A stretch of DNA of 64,000 nucleotides from Laguncularia racemosa (lineage: Eukaryota; Streptophyta; Magnoliopsida; Myrtales; Combretaceae), in contig JBBMOL010000206.1 in NCBI GenBank assembly GCA_037954665.1, positions 992,001 through 1,056,000 on the forward strand. Direction: 5' to 3'. The notes beneath the pieces were generated by a model. It saw only the letters and a program-made list of their open reading frames with translations. It searched no databases and was not told where the DNA came from. Position numbers and translations under genes: made by a program. Shown here one piece after another: positions 53,906-64,000 of the stretch (within the stretch, counting starts at the first letter, position 1; each line of letters starts with the position of its first letter).

Positions 53906-54916
53906 TATGGGAGATTCCTGGAAGTGTTTAAACAGTTGCATATCAACCTTCCCCTGGTTGAGGTATTGACTCAAATGCTAAAATATGTAAAATTTTTAAA
54001 GGAATTGTTGTCAAACAAGAGGAAATTGGAAGAGTTTTCTACTGTAACTTTGGGAGGAGAGTGCTCAGCTGTGATCCAAAATAAACTACCTAGGAAGCTT
54101 AAAGATCCTAGGAGTTTTAAAATTCCTTGTCTTATTGGGAATTTATCAGAGGAAAAAGCATTGGCAGATTTGGGAGCAAGCATCAACCTTATGCCTTACC
54201 AATTATTTAAAAAGCTGGGGTTTGGGGAACCCAAGCCAACAAGAATGAGCTTGCAATTGGCCGACCGATCGGTAAAATTCCTAAGGGAGGTGGTGGAAGA
54301 TGTGCTAGTAAAAGTCCATGACTTCATTTTTCCAACAGACTTCATAATCCTTGATATGGAAGCTGACGTAGAGATTCCTCTCATCTAGGGAAGACCATTT
54401 CTAGCTACGGCAAGGGTTGTGATAGACGTAGGAGATGGGAAGTTGGTCCTGCGAGTGGGGAATGAAGAGGTCATAGTAAAGATGCCAGATGTTCTAAAAC
54501 AAAGTATGCATCGTGATGATATATGTTTTACTGTGGATTACCTTGATTTGACGGTGTCTGATGCTGTGGGAGAGTTGTTGGCTGATGATGAAGTGGAGTT
54601 TTGCTCAATGAGTAAGGAAGAAGAAGAATTCAAAAGTGAGGTATTGAGATCAGTTGTAAAGTAGCTTAATGACCATGCCGAATTAAAAAAGATAGAGGCT
54701 TTGAGGATATAAATTGTTCCAACATCCACAAGTCTAAGCTGTCTACAGAGGAAACCCCTTGAATTGGAGCTCAAACAACTACCAAATTATCTTCAATATG
54801 CACTCTTGGAAGAGGGTTCTAAACTTCCAGTTATCATATCTTCGAATCTCAACAAGGATCAGAAGGAGAAGCTCTTATTTGTTCTTGGTCAACATAAGAA
54901 AGTTATTGCCTAGAAG
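53906..54916 (+). pseudogene. Protease and linker of A3
   Basis: ADLGASINLMPYQLFKKLGF near 54160-54230 is the protease active-site region; LQLADRSVKF and PTDFIILDME follow, then a stop at 54387 before GRPFLATARVVIDVG. The linker to RT is acidic (ELLADDEVEF, SKEEEEFKS), with stops near 54662 and 54710, and then LELELKQLPNYLQYALLEEG. Confidence 0.85.
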
Positions 54917-56330
54917 ATGGCTGATATAAAGGGCATTAGTCCCTCATTTTGTACCCATAAAATCTTTTTGGAAGATGATGTTAAGCCTGTGATCCAACCC
55001 CAGCGTAGACTTAACCCAAACATGAGGGACGTGGTAAAAAAAGAAGTAGTAAAACTACTTGATGTGGGGATGATATACCCAATCTCTAATAGCCCATGGG
55101 TAAGTCCTGTACAAGTTGTTATAAAGAAAGGTGGTATGACCGTCGTGCTAAATGAAAAAAATGAGCTTATTCTTATGAGAATGGTCACTGGGTGGAGAGT
55201 ATGCATTGATTATCGCAAACTCAATGAGGCCACTAGAAAAGATCACTTCCCTCTTCCATTCATTGATCAAATGCTAGAGAGGCTGGTTGGTCACGCTTAC
55301 TATTGTTTCCTGGATGGAATGTCCAAAGGGTATTTTCAAATCCCCATTGTACCGGAAGATCAGGAAAAGACAACGTTCACTTGTCCATTTAGGACCTTTG
55401 CTTATTGACGAATGCCTTTTGGATTGTGCAATGCACCAGCCACCTTTCAGAGATGCATGTTGGCCATCTTTGAAGACATGATTGAAGATAGTATGGAGGT
55501 ATACATGGATGATTTTTCAGTTTATGGGGACTCCTTTGATGAATGCCTTGATCATTTGAAGCTAGTCTTGCAAAGATGTGAGGACACCAATCTGGTGTTG
55601 AACTAGGAGAAGTGTCATTTTATGACACAAGAAGGGATTGTGCTAGGCCATAAAATATCTAAGAAGGGAATTGAAGTGGATGAGGTGAAGGTGGAAGCAA
55701 TATCCAAACTTCCTCCACCATCTTTAGTAAAGGCAATAAGAAGCTTCCTGGGCCATGCCGGTTTTTATCATCAATTTATCAAAGATTTTTCAAGGATTGC
55801 AAGGTCGTTGACAAAGCTCTTGGAAAAAGATGCCCCTTTTGAATTCACTCAAGGATGCCTTGATGCCTTCAACCTTCTTAAGGAAAAACTTGCTCATGCT
55901 CCTATTATGGTCACATCGGATTGGAGTCTTCCCTTAGAGTGGATGTGTGATGCAAGTGATCTAGCTGTTGGGGCTGTGCTAGGACAACACAAGCATAAAT
56001 ATTTCCAACCCATCCATTATGCAAGCAAGACATTGAATTCCGCACAAGAGAACTATACAACAACTGAAAAGGAATTATTGGCTGTTGTCTTTGCTTTTGA
56101 TAAATTCCGCCCCTATCTCATTTTATCCAATGTCGTAGTATATACGGACCATTTAGCTTTAAAATACTTGCTGACAAAGCAAGATGCCAAACCGCATCTC
56201 ATAAGATAGATCCTACTCCTCCAAGAATTCGACCTTAAGATTAAAGATAAGAAAGGTTCCGAGAACTTAGCAACTGATCATTTGTCAAGGTTGGAAAATC
56301 TACACTGAGAAAAGTTCAATGATTCAGACA
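54917..56330 (+). pseudogene. Reverse transcriptase and RNase H of A3
   Basis: RT is clear: ADIKGISPSFCTHKIFLED, WRVCIDYRKLNEATRKDHFP, MPFGLCNAPATFQRCM and the catalytic VYMDDFSVYG at about 55499-55528. RNase H: MCDASDLAVGAVLGQHK near 55945, TTEKELLAVVFAFDKFRPYL near 56060, VVYTDHLALKYLL near 56138. Stops at about 55406, 55604, 56207 and 56306, three of them at positions where A1 or A2 keep Arg or Trp/Tyr. Confidence 0.9.
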
Positions 56331-57681
56331 TCAATGACGAGTTTCCAGAGGAGAGATTGTTTGTGGTTTGTTCTTTGGAAGAATCTAGCACACCATGGTT
56401 CGCTGACATCGCCAATTATTTAGTGGCTAGGGTTCTCCCAAGGACTTGAATTATCATCAAAAGAAGAAGTTCTTTGCCGATTTGAAACACTACTTTTGGG
56501 AGGATCTATACTGTTTCGGGTTTGTGCCGATCAATTAATCAGGAGGTGTGTCTCTCGGGAAGAAGGATGGAAGATTCTTTTCCATTGTCATTCTGGACTG
56601 ACCGGAGGTCATCACAGTGCCAACCGGACTGCCCACAAGGTTTTGCAGTCAGGTTTTTATTGGCCTTCATTGTTTAAAGATGCTTAAAGTTATGTAGCAC
56701 AATGTGACAACTGTCAAAGGGCTGGAAATACGTCAAGAAGAGATGAAATGCCCCAACAATACATCCTTGAGTGTGAAGTGTTTGACGTATGGGTTATTGA
56801 CTTCATGAGACCTTTTCCCCCCTCTTTTGGCAACAAGTACATATTGGTTGCTGTGGATTATGTGAGCAAATGGGTGGAAGCGCAAGCTTTGACAACAAAT
56901 GACTCCAAGGTGGTGGTAAAGTTCCTTAAAAAGCTTTTTTTGTAGGTTTGGGTCCCTACGAGTGCTTATTAGTGACAGAGGTACTCACTTCTGTAATACT
57001 CAAATTGAGGTGCTAAAAAGATATGGGGTTACTCATAGACTTGCCACCCCATATCACCCCAAACTACTGGACAAGTGGAGGTGTTGAACAGAGAATTGAA
57101 GCGCATCTTAGACAAAACTGTAGCACACCATAGGCGGGACTAGGCTGAAAGATTGGATGAGGCCTTGTAGGCCTATAGAACCGCCTATAAAAAACCGCTG
57201 GGATCTACTCCCTATCGGCTTGTGTATGGTAAGGCATGCCACCTACCCCGTCAGAATCGAGCACAAGGCCTATTGGGCTATTAAATCAGTCAATTTGGAT
57301 CTTGAGAAGGCCGGGATACAAAGACAGATGCAACTCAATGAGTTGGATGAGTGGAGACTCATGGCCTATGAGAATTCCTTCACCTATAAAGAAAGAGCAA
57401 AGAGGTATCATGATTCTAGAATACAACACCCAAAACGTTTCAAGGAGGGTGACTTTGTTCTACTCTTTAACTCAAGATTGAAGCTGTTTCCAGGCAAGCT
57501 GAAGTCCAGATGGTCAGGCCCTTTTAGGGTAAAGAAAGTCTTCCCCTATGGCATAGTTGAGATTGAACACCCCGATAAGGGCATCTTCAAGGTAAATGGT
57601 CAAAGGCTTAAATTATACCATGGTGAACAAGAGGTTTTTAGAGAAAGAGAAGAGTTTACTCTCTTTCCCCCATCCACTTGA
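56331..57681 (+). pseudogene. Integrase of A3
   Basis: HHCC finger (FHCHSGLTGGHHSANRTAHK, CDNCQRAG) near 56580-56725; core start VFDVWVIDFMRPFPPSFG near 56775 with one catalytic Asp; the second Asp region near 56965 is out of frame; QVEVLNRELKRILDKTV near 57075; C-terminus VLLFNSRLKLFPGKLKSRWS near 57460, open from 57157 to the final stop at 57681. Frameshifts near 56440 and 56950-57060 and 57235, plus stops near 56687 and 57140. Confidence 0.85.
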
Positions 57682-58290
57682 AGTGATTTCAAGACGTCGA
57701 GCTAACGACTTTAAACAAAGCGTCTTTTGGAAGGCTGTCTAGGCCTATCTCTTTCTTTTTCTTTTGCATGTATATGTTTAGTTTATCTTTCCTCCTTAAC
57801 GCTTTTTGATTGTATAGAAATTGCGTTTTGGATCTTTTACAAGTTCCTAAAGTAGAGAACTTTGAGGATTTTTTATTGCGAAGGGTAGGTTGACCCATGA
57901 GGAGCTTGAGAGGTGCTTCTCAGGTTGAGGAATTCACCACATTTCATTCCAGAGGTAAATATAAGGTAAGAAGCAAAAAGATTTTTCTGATACGCCCATA
58001 CACCCCCGTATGGAATCCATACGGGGCTGTATTAACCCAGGCCAGCCCCCCAAAATGCACAGAAGGTGCTACGCCCCTTCTATACGGAGCGTATGGACTG
58101 GAAACATTGTGCACTTGTTTTTTTTTAAAAAAAACACTCCCTTGCTCTCTCGTTTCAAATTTTACCTCTCATCTTTGTCTCTCTCTCTTTCTTCCTCGCA
58201 CGCTCTCACTCTCCTTCACTGCACACACATAAAACTTCACAAAATCATCTTCTTCTTTCTCTTTTCCACCTCTCAAGGCGCGTTAAAGGT
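57682..58290 (+). other. Post-pol spacer of A3 with palindromic CGTATGG motifs
   Basis: Contains CCATACACCCCCGTATGG and related inverted motifs at 57996-58096, the same kind as in the A3 LTR. A degraded relative of the A1/A2 post-pol block may be at 57715-57735. Open frames at 57897-58232 and 58010-58363 are probably not genes. Confidence 0.5.
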
Positions 58291-58797
58291 ATGTTTCCTC
58301 TTCCTCTTCTCACCATTGTCTTCCAATTCGGATCTGTATTTTGTGGGGCCTATATCACAATAATTCTCAAAAACATGGATGAATTCCCCTTACAACCACT
58401 GGTAAATGAAGTAGGAGAGTCTCTCCCAATGAGTGAAAATGTGCTTATTCAGTTTAACACTCCTAAGGTTGCAGAAGGAGAATCCTCATCAGAGGAAGAG
58501 ATGGAAGCACCTCAAGATGACACCTCCCGATGGCTGGATGCATTGATAGATGAAGTGCGAAAGCTTCGCAAGAAAAATAAAAGCCTAAAACAATATATCC
58601 GAGCTTTTGCCAGCAAACTAAAAGTCAAATTACCTTATTGCAGTTCATCATCCTCCTCATCTAACGATGATGGAGATGGAGGTCAGCATGTTGGAGGGGA
58701 GGGAGAAAAGAGTGGAAGTCAAGGTGAAGAAGATGATGACATAGAGCAGCAAATAGACGAATATCAGGAGGAAGCAGAGATTGAGGAGGAAGCCTAG
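58291..58797 (+). CDS. Post-pol acidic ORF of A3, possible remnant of the env-like gene
   Basis: A 168-codon open frame. Residues 1-30 are hydrophobic (PLPLLTIVFQFGSVFCGAYI), followed by a possibly better start MDEFPLQPLVNEV at 58375. A basic helical segment (DEVRKLRKKNKSLKQYIRAF) and a Ser-run then an acidic end (EEDDDIEQQIDEYQEEAEIE) follow. It lies where A1 has its env-like gene, and both end in acidic tails, so it may be a shortened version. The hydrophobic start could be a signal or membrane segment or chance. Being open while gag-pol is full of stops is notable. No function claimed. Confidence 0.5.
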   Translation: MFPLPLLTIVFQFGSVFCGAYITIILKNMDEFPLQPLVNEVGESLPMSENVLIQFNTPKVAEGESSSEEEMEAPQDDTSRWLDALIDEVRKLRKKNKSLKQYIRAFASKLKVKLPYCSSSSSSSNDDGDGGQHVGGEGEKSGSQGEEDDDIEQQIDEYQEEAEIEEEA

Positions 58798-60483
58798 TCC
58801 TCTTAGCTGCCAGCTTTCTTTTTCTTCAATTATTTTTTTTTTAGTTAACTGTGTGAGAGAGAGAGCAAACTTTGTAACTTTTTCTATCTTTAGACTCTCG
58901 CCTCACTTTGTTTCTTTTTAGTTAACTATCTTACTTTCCCTTTCTTGTGGACATCAGTAACTTTTGAGGATGCAGAGATCGTAGATTCTGCTTCACGTTT
59001 GCTGCAAGAACTTTTTAACTTTCTTGTTTCTCAACTCGTGGCGGTTCGTGAGGTCGATTTATGCTCACCAGCCTCAGGGGAGTACTAGTTCTTTTCTTTC
59101 CTTATCATATAATAACTTGTTGATGCATTTGTTTTCTCTTACCTCGGAATTATATGTCAAGACATTAAGGACAATGTCTCATTTAACTGTGGGGGAGAAG
59201 AATGGGATTCATTGTAGAAGGAAGAAAAATGAACTAGGGGTGATTGAAGTTCGGCAAAAAGATAGGAAAATTTTCAAAATTTTTCTTTTATCATTGCATT
59301 AGTGGGAAATTTTTTTTCAAATTTTTCTATTTATTCGTCCCTGATGGAAAAAGACAATTTAACATTCAATAAGGGATTGACTCTGAAAGCTTATCTTGCA
59401 ATGCACTTTAGTCATGTTGGATTGTGTTAACTTAGCCAAAATTGTGGGTTGAAATCCTTGTGAAGCAAGTTTACCCGTTGCTTAACGTTGGATTTTGGAA
59501 TTAGGATTAGTTTAGGATCCTTAGAAAAAGGTCAATCGGTTTAACTTTGGAAAGTTTTCTAGGAGGGTTAGTTCTCTTTTGAATTTCTAAAGAGCCATTT
59601 AACCCTCAAAGAAGGGGCAAATGAGGTAGTCTTCTTAGTGATTCTTTCTTAAGAGATCACTTTAATCTTTAAATCAGTAAAAGTAAATAGAATTCTTTTA
59701 GTATGGGCGGGCTTTAGTCCCTCAGAAGAGCAAAGTCTAACCCCTCTACTAACTATTTGAATAACTTCCCTAAAGGTTAAGGTAATAGAGGTTCGTTGGG
59801 GTCCCTTTAAAACCTGGTCACCCAAGGTCGTCTAGCTTGGGATCGGCTGACCAAGGAAATTACCAAAACAAGATGGTAAAGTAAAAAAAAAAAAAAGTAA
59901 AAAGGAAAATTGAAGGATTCTTCCAACTCGAGTAATTAAGTCCGTAGGGACGCCTTCATTTGAGGGGACAACATCTGTTAACTTGGGTGATGAACCTGAG
60001 ATTATCGGTTGAAAACTCACTACATGGGTTGCGGGATCCAATTTAATTAAAGAGCTGACTGAAAATAAACCCTTGAAGAGATCTTTATAGAAGCGAGAAG
60101 CTAGGTGGAGTACTGATGTAGTCTACTTTCTTTTCGGGTTACTTTGCTTGGATAGATTGCCTAAAGGATCATATCCTCCTAAATAACTTTTCAAAGTGGA
60201 ATAATTCTCCTTTTTGTCTATTTGAACTTGCAATTAATCGTAATTTTGGAAGCTAACCTTAACAATAGGGATAAAAGCTTGATTTACATTGATTAGTTCT
60301 AGACTTTTGGCTAAAGTTTTCTCTGTTCAATTTTCTTGATAAGGTGTAACATAAGTTAGAAGAAAGAGGAATCCTTTTGTGTTTCAAAGTTTATATCTAA
60401 TGAATGTTGATGATTGTCTATTTTGTGAGTCCTCATTGAATTGAGCGTTTATCTATTTTGCTTGAAGATAAGTAAAGAATCAA
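58798..60483 (+). other. 3' non-coding region of A3
   Basis: Holds the ACAATGTCTC..TGTGGGGGAG tract at 59170-59197, a counterpart of the A1/A2 conserved block around 59805-60015 (ACCTGGTCACCCAAG and reverse-like GGTGATGAACCTGAGAT), and a short A-run at 59884. Open frames at 59024-59302 and 59832-60041 are not supported. Confidence 0.65.
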
Positions 60484-60496
60484 GTGTAGGGGAATT
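60484..60496 (+). other. Polypurine tract of A3
   Basis: GTGTAGGGGAATT directly before the 3' LTR. Confidence 0.8.
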
Positions 60497-61804
60497 TGAT
60501 GAAGGACGAAACACTCTTACTTCCTATATGATTTCAAGTTCTTTTTGTTGTAAATCGAGTGGAAATCATTTAGAATTGGTACTTAATAGCATAATGTATC
60601 GCTTTTAGGTGATGTGGAACCTATGACGAAGAAATCAATTGGATTCATCAAGAAAAGAAATGGAAAAGCCAAGCTTTTTGCCCATACACCCCATATGGGC
60701 CCAGAAAACTTAGGGCAATTTCATACGACCCTATATGGAGGGGCATATGGAGCATCAATTTCAAGCATAGAGACCGCTACACCCCTTCCATACGGGGCGT
60801 ATGGATCAGCCGCGACTTTAATTTTCCTGATATTTGCCCCCTTTCTCTTACTTTGTACATGTATATATATATATATATTTAAGTGGAGAGAGAAAAGGGA
60901 GGCAGACCAGGGGTTTTATTCTTAACACATATCTCACTTTTCTCTCTTGGAACAACAACACAAGAGGATCCTTGTCTCAACCAAAGCATTCAAGATTCGA
61001 GCTTCCGGGTGGTAATCATGAACTCTAGTTGCTCTCCTATCAATTATATTTATATTCTTTCTCTCATGGAGGAATAATATAGAGATCTAGATCTCTTTTG
61101 AAACCATTCTTGTCATGTGATGTTCTTTTGTTTCATTACTTGTTCTTGATGTGTATCTTATATTTATATTTCCAGAGTATGAATCTATGTTTGATTTCAT
61201 TCAAGTTGATTGAGAAATTGCTTGTATGATTAGATCTAAGGGTAGTGAATGAGATTTGATCGTGATTCTAGAGATAGGATAACGAAAATCTTCTGTTTAC
61301 CAACCGAACAGTGAGAGAGTCAAGTGCTTCATGCAATCCTAGGTTGCTATTAGTTGAGAAGAGATTCTAACGGATAAACCTAGGGTTAGATAAGCTAATA
61401 GATTTGAGAGAACTATTAGTTTGACTAATGAAACTCTACAACTTAAGAACTGGATTGTTTAATCTTTTGTTTCTAATGATTCGCATGGCATGAACGGGAT
61501 TAGAGGGAGATCTAGGTTGCTTAGTTGTTGATTCGAACTCGTGTTTTGTTAAGTTCCTTTTCTTTAGCTTAGTACATTTTATAATTTGTCTCTTTTGGTT
61601 AAGTTCATTAAATCATTCACTCGCCTTGATCGGTTGGATAATAGGAACGGAGTAAGTATTAGTAATTGGTGAACTTTAATCTCCTTGGAATGACCCTGAT
61701 TTCGAACACTATACTACGCTATGATAGGTGCACTTACCTATTGCATCGTAATTGGAAGCAAAGAACAGGTTTATAAATTATTAAGCTACGATCCGCAACG
61801 ATCA
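60497..61804 (+). repeat. 3' LTR of A3
   Basis: TGATGAAGGACGAAACA to CCGCAACGATCA. Inverted motif CCATACGGGGCGTATGG at 60788-60804 is perfect here. A few percent different from the 5' LTR by eye, mostly transitions. Confidence 0.95.
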
Positions 61805-63334
61805 ATCATTGAACTCCTTAACTTGCTCAACTCCACTTAGGCTCTCTTCCTTTGTTCCTGATCCTACTATAAGATCTAATGGAAGAGTAGGTTATAGCCA
61901 TACACAACTTCAAAGGGAGACTTACCGGTTGAACTATGAGTAGACGTATTATAAGCGAACTCAACAATAGGAAGACATAAGTCCTAATTAGTAAGATTTT
62001 TGCCAACCGTTGCTCTGAGTAATGTGCTAAGAGTATGATTAACAACTTTGGTCTAGCCGCCAGTCCAGGAATGGCAAGAGGTGTTATACATAAGTTTAGT
62101 ACCAAGTCTTCTCCATAGTGTCTTCTAGAAGAAGCTAAGAAATTTAGTTTCTCTGTCAGCCACTACACTGTGTGGAACACCATGTAATTTAACAATCTCC
62201 TGCACAAAGAGGTTAGCTATAAAAAGTGCATCATCTGTTTTGTGACAAGGCACAAAATGGGACATTTTGCTTAATCTATCAACAACCACCATGATAGAAT
62301 CCTTTCCCCTTTGAGTCTTAAGCAGACCTAAAACAAAATCTATGCTGATATCAGTCTAGCGTTTAGTAGGTATAGGCAAAGGCATATATTCACCCTAAAC
62401 GCCTTTCTTCCCTTTTGCACTTTTGCAAACTCCACATCTTTCCAGCACCCTATGAACATCCCTTATCATACCTTTCCAATAAAAAATTTCTTTTAACATG
62501 GCTAGGGTTCTCTTCTTACAAAAATGACCAAACAATCTTCCTATATATGTTTCCCTCACCAACAATTCCCTTACAAACCCATAAGGTATACATAATTTTC
62601 TAACTTTATACAAAAATCCATCAATCATGTAATACCCCTCAAACATCTTTCCCTTAGAACATTTCTCAATAATTGCTTGTAGATAATCATCATGTATATA
62701 TTGTTCCTTCAATAATTCAAAACCAAGTAGTTTCGATTGAAGAGATGTGATAAATACATACCTACATGACAAAGTGTTAGCTACCATACTCTTGTTACCC
62801 TTTTTGTACTTAATCACATATGCAAAACTTTCTAGAAACTCTACCCATTTGGCTTGGCGTTTAGATAGATTTTGCTGACCCCTGAAATGTTTCAGTGACT
62901 CATGATTTGTGTAGATAATGAATTCCCTTAGAAGGAGATAATGCTGTCATGCCATCAATGCCCTCATTAAGGAATAGAATTCCTTATCATATATAGAGTA
63001 GTTCAAAGTTGCACCACTTAACTTTTCACTAAAGTAGGCAGTAGGCCTCTTATCCTACATTAACACAGCACCAATTCCTATCCCAGAAGCATCGCATCCT
63101 AACTCAGAAACTTTATCAAAATCAAGTAAAGCCAATACTGGAGCACTAGTAAGTTTTTCCTTTACCACTTCAAAACTTTTTTGGGCCTTCTCACCCCAAA
63201 TGAAAGGAACATTTTTCTTGGTCCATTTAATTAATGGACTAACAAGGCTACTGAAATTATGGACAAAGTGCCTATAGAATGAAGCTAGTCCATGGAAACC
63301 CCTTACCTCAACGATTGATTTTGGTGTTAGCCAT
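61805..63334 (-). pseudogene. G2: RT-RNase H and integrase part of a G-like element
   Basis: Minus-strand pol related to G over the same order: RNase H start (TPKSIVEVRGFHGLASFYRH at 63330, FIWGEKAQKSFEVVKEKLTS, ELGCDASGIGIGAVLM), integrase zinc region at 62395-62817 (GHFCKKRTLAMLKEIFYWKG, CGVCKSAKGK; the first His-Cys pattern is altered) and core end near 61830-62100. Stops are frequent. It is cut by A3 at 61805 (TSD ATCAT) and on the right by a TP LTR at 63335. Confidence 0.8.
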
Positions 63335-63478
63335 TGATGGGAATCCATCCTATGGTTCCAGTATTAGGGGAACCTGACTTGGATGCATGAGCCTAGACAT
63401 CCACATATGGCCACATTTTGTCTAATAATGTTTGATTTTGCACTTTAGCAAGTACATTGATCGGTTTTATAAGATGGT
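63335..63478 (+). repeat. TP-family LTR start, cut by a second LTR
   Basis: TGATGGGAATCCATCC begins a fragment resembling the start of the F 3' LTR (48011-48160), including ATATGGCCACATTTT. After 144 bp it is interrupted at GATGG. Confidence 0.75.
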
Positions 63479-64000
63479 GATAGGAATCAAAATCCGACAA
63501 GACCTATCAATAGGGCAAGAACTAAAGGATTTCGAATCTTGGCGATGAGGACCCATTTTGAGCAAATTGACCCTCGAATTATTCGTTTACTAACCTCTTT
63601 TATCTTATTCATGTATTATATATTCCAACAGGCACACTTATCAGGCTTTATAGGGCGATGGACCAACTCACTAAAACTCAACTTGTGGGTTATCCATGGA
63701 CCGACCTAAACGGGTGATGAGCTAGGCTAACGAATCCTATGGAAGACCGGCATCTTGAAGACCAATTTCTTTTATATATTTGTCATTTGCATAGACTACT
63801 TTATGTTGTATTTTTCTTTAGGGACACTTTCATTTTATTGTAATTTCCATTTAGGGACAGCCACCATAAAAGTGGCAAACTTGTAATTTTGACAATTTTC
63901 TAACGCTAAGAGTAGCAAGTATAAAAACTTGCTTATAGTAGGGTTTGAAGAGGCCATTTTGCAGATTATACACAAACACTTAACGTGTGGGAATTAGGGT
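63479..64000 (+). repeat. TP-family LTR, runs off the window
   Basis: TGATAGGAATCAAAATCC at 63479, matching the E2 LTRs. The coding-type start is open for about 76 codons (PTRPINRARTKGFRILAMR to VIHGPT). TATA palindrome variant GCAAGTATAAAAACTTGC at 63915-63932. Whether it is solo or a full element cannot be told here; the left flank is GATGG. Confidence 0.85.

Larger units (their letters stand above)
50784..61804 (+). mobile_element. A3: Athila-type element with decayed genes
   Basis: LTRs 50784-52120 (1337 bp) and 60497-61804 (1308 bp), perfect TSD ATCAT (50779-50783 and 61805-61809), Asp-tRNA PBS and a complete order gag-PR-RT-RH-IN-post-pol ORF-3' region. About twenty stops and at least two frameshifts interrupt gag-pol. 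It interrupts element G2. Complete as a structure, inactive as a gene set. Confidence 0.95.

Noticed and set aside
1..64000. A new host-encoded defence or metabolic system
   Set aside because: All recognisable coding sequence belongs to LTR retrotransposon gag, pol or env-like genes; no unrelated conserved gene was found on either strand.

Overview
This window is plant nuclear DNA made almost entirely of LTR retrotransposons, inserted into one another. I found no host gene, rRNA or tRNA gene, CRISPR array or bacterial feature. The evidence is Ty3/gypsy gag, protease, RT, RNase H and integrase remnants, initiator-Met-tRNA and Asp-tRNA type primer-binding sites (PBS), polypurine tracts, TG...CA long terminal repeats and 5-bp target-site duplications (TSDs). 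An angiosperm, probably a dicot, is likely; I cannot name the species.

Four families occur. (1) Athila-type elements: A1 (minus, about 14008-41170), A2 (minus, 27141-40972) and A3 (plus, 50784-61804). They have Asp-tRNA PBSs, long 3' regions and, in A1, an env-like ORF after pol. (2) A family I call TP, because its LTRs share a TATA-bearing palindrome (GCAAGTATAAATACTTGC). It has a pol-bearing member G (minus, 3621-9657), a gag/protease member F (plus, about 41171-48865), non-autonomous members C (18016-21890), D (35982-39781), E2 (42446-46512) and H (11851-14007), and solo or partial LTRs at 1-350, 1323-3353, 1502-2509 and 63335-64000. (3) A CRM/Galadriel-like chromovirus B, seen as pieces at 1249-3620, 9658-11850 and 48866-50710. 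(4) A Tekay-like chromodomain element, only its 3' end (383-1248).

The nesting can be read from TSDs: C sits in A1 pol (CTTAC); D sits in the A2 right LTR (TAGAG); A2 sits in the A1 5' LTR (GATTT); E2 sits in F gag (TCTAA/CCTAA); solo LTR S1 sits in LTR R1 (CAATG), which sits in a B LTR (AGCAT/AGCAC); A3 has ATCAT on both sides. D in A2 in A1 is a three-deep stack. With D and its TSD removed, both A2 LTRs are exactly 1625 bp.

No cellular pathway is encoded. The functional logic is retrotransposition: A2 keeps a 1142-codon open frame for protease, RT, RNase H and the first part of integrase. C and D keep only a gag-like ORF, so they would need proteins in trans. The most unusual points are: an LTR subtype that has swallowed its own former LTR end and PBS; a polyprotein tail encoded across the internal/LTR boundary; a palindrome around the TATA box in at least thirteen LTRs; and a small hairpin just after pol in Athila elements. 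All identities and differences were judged by eye; no alignment or search was run.
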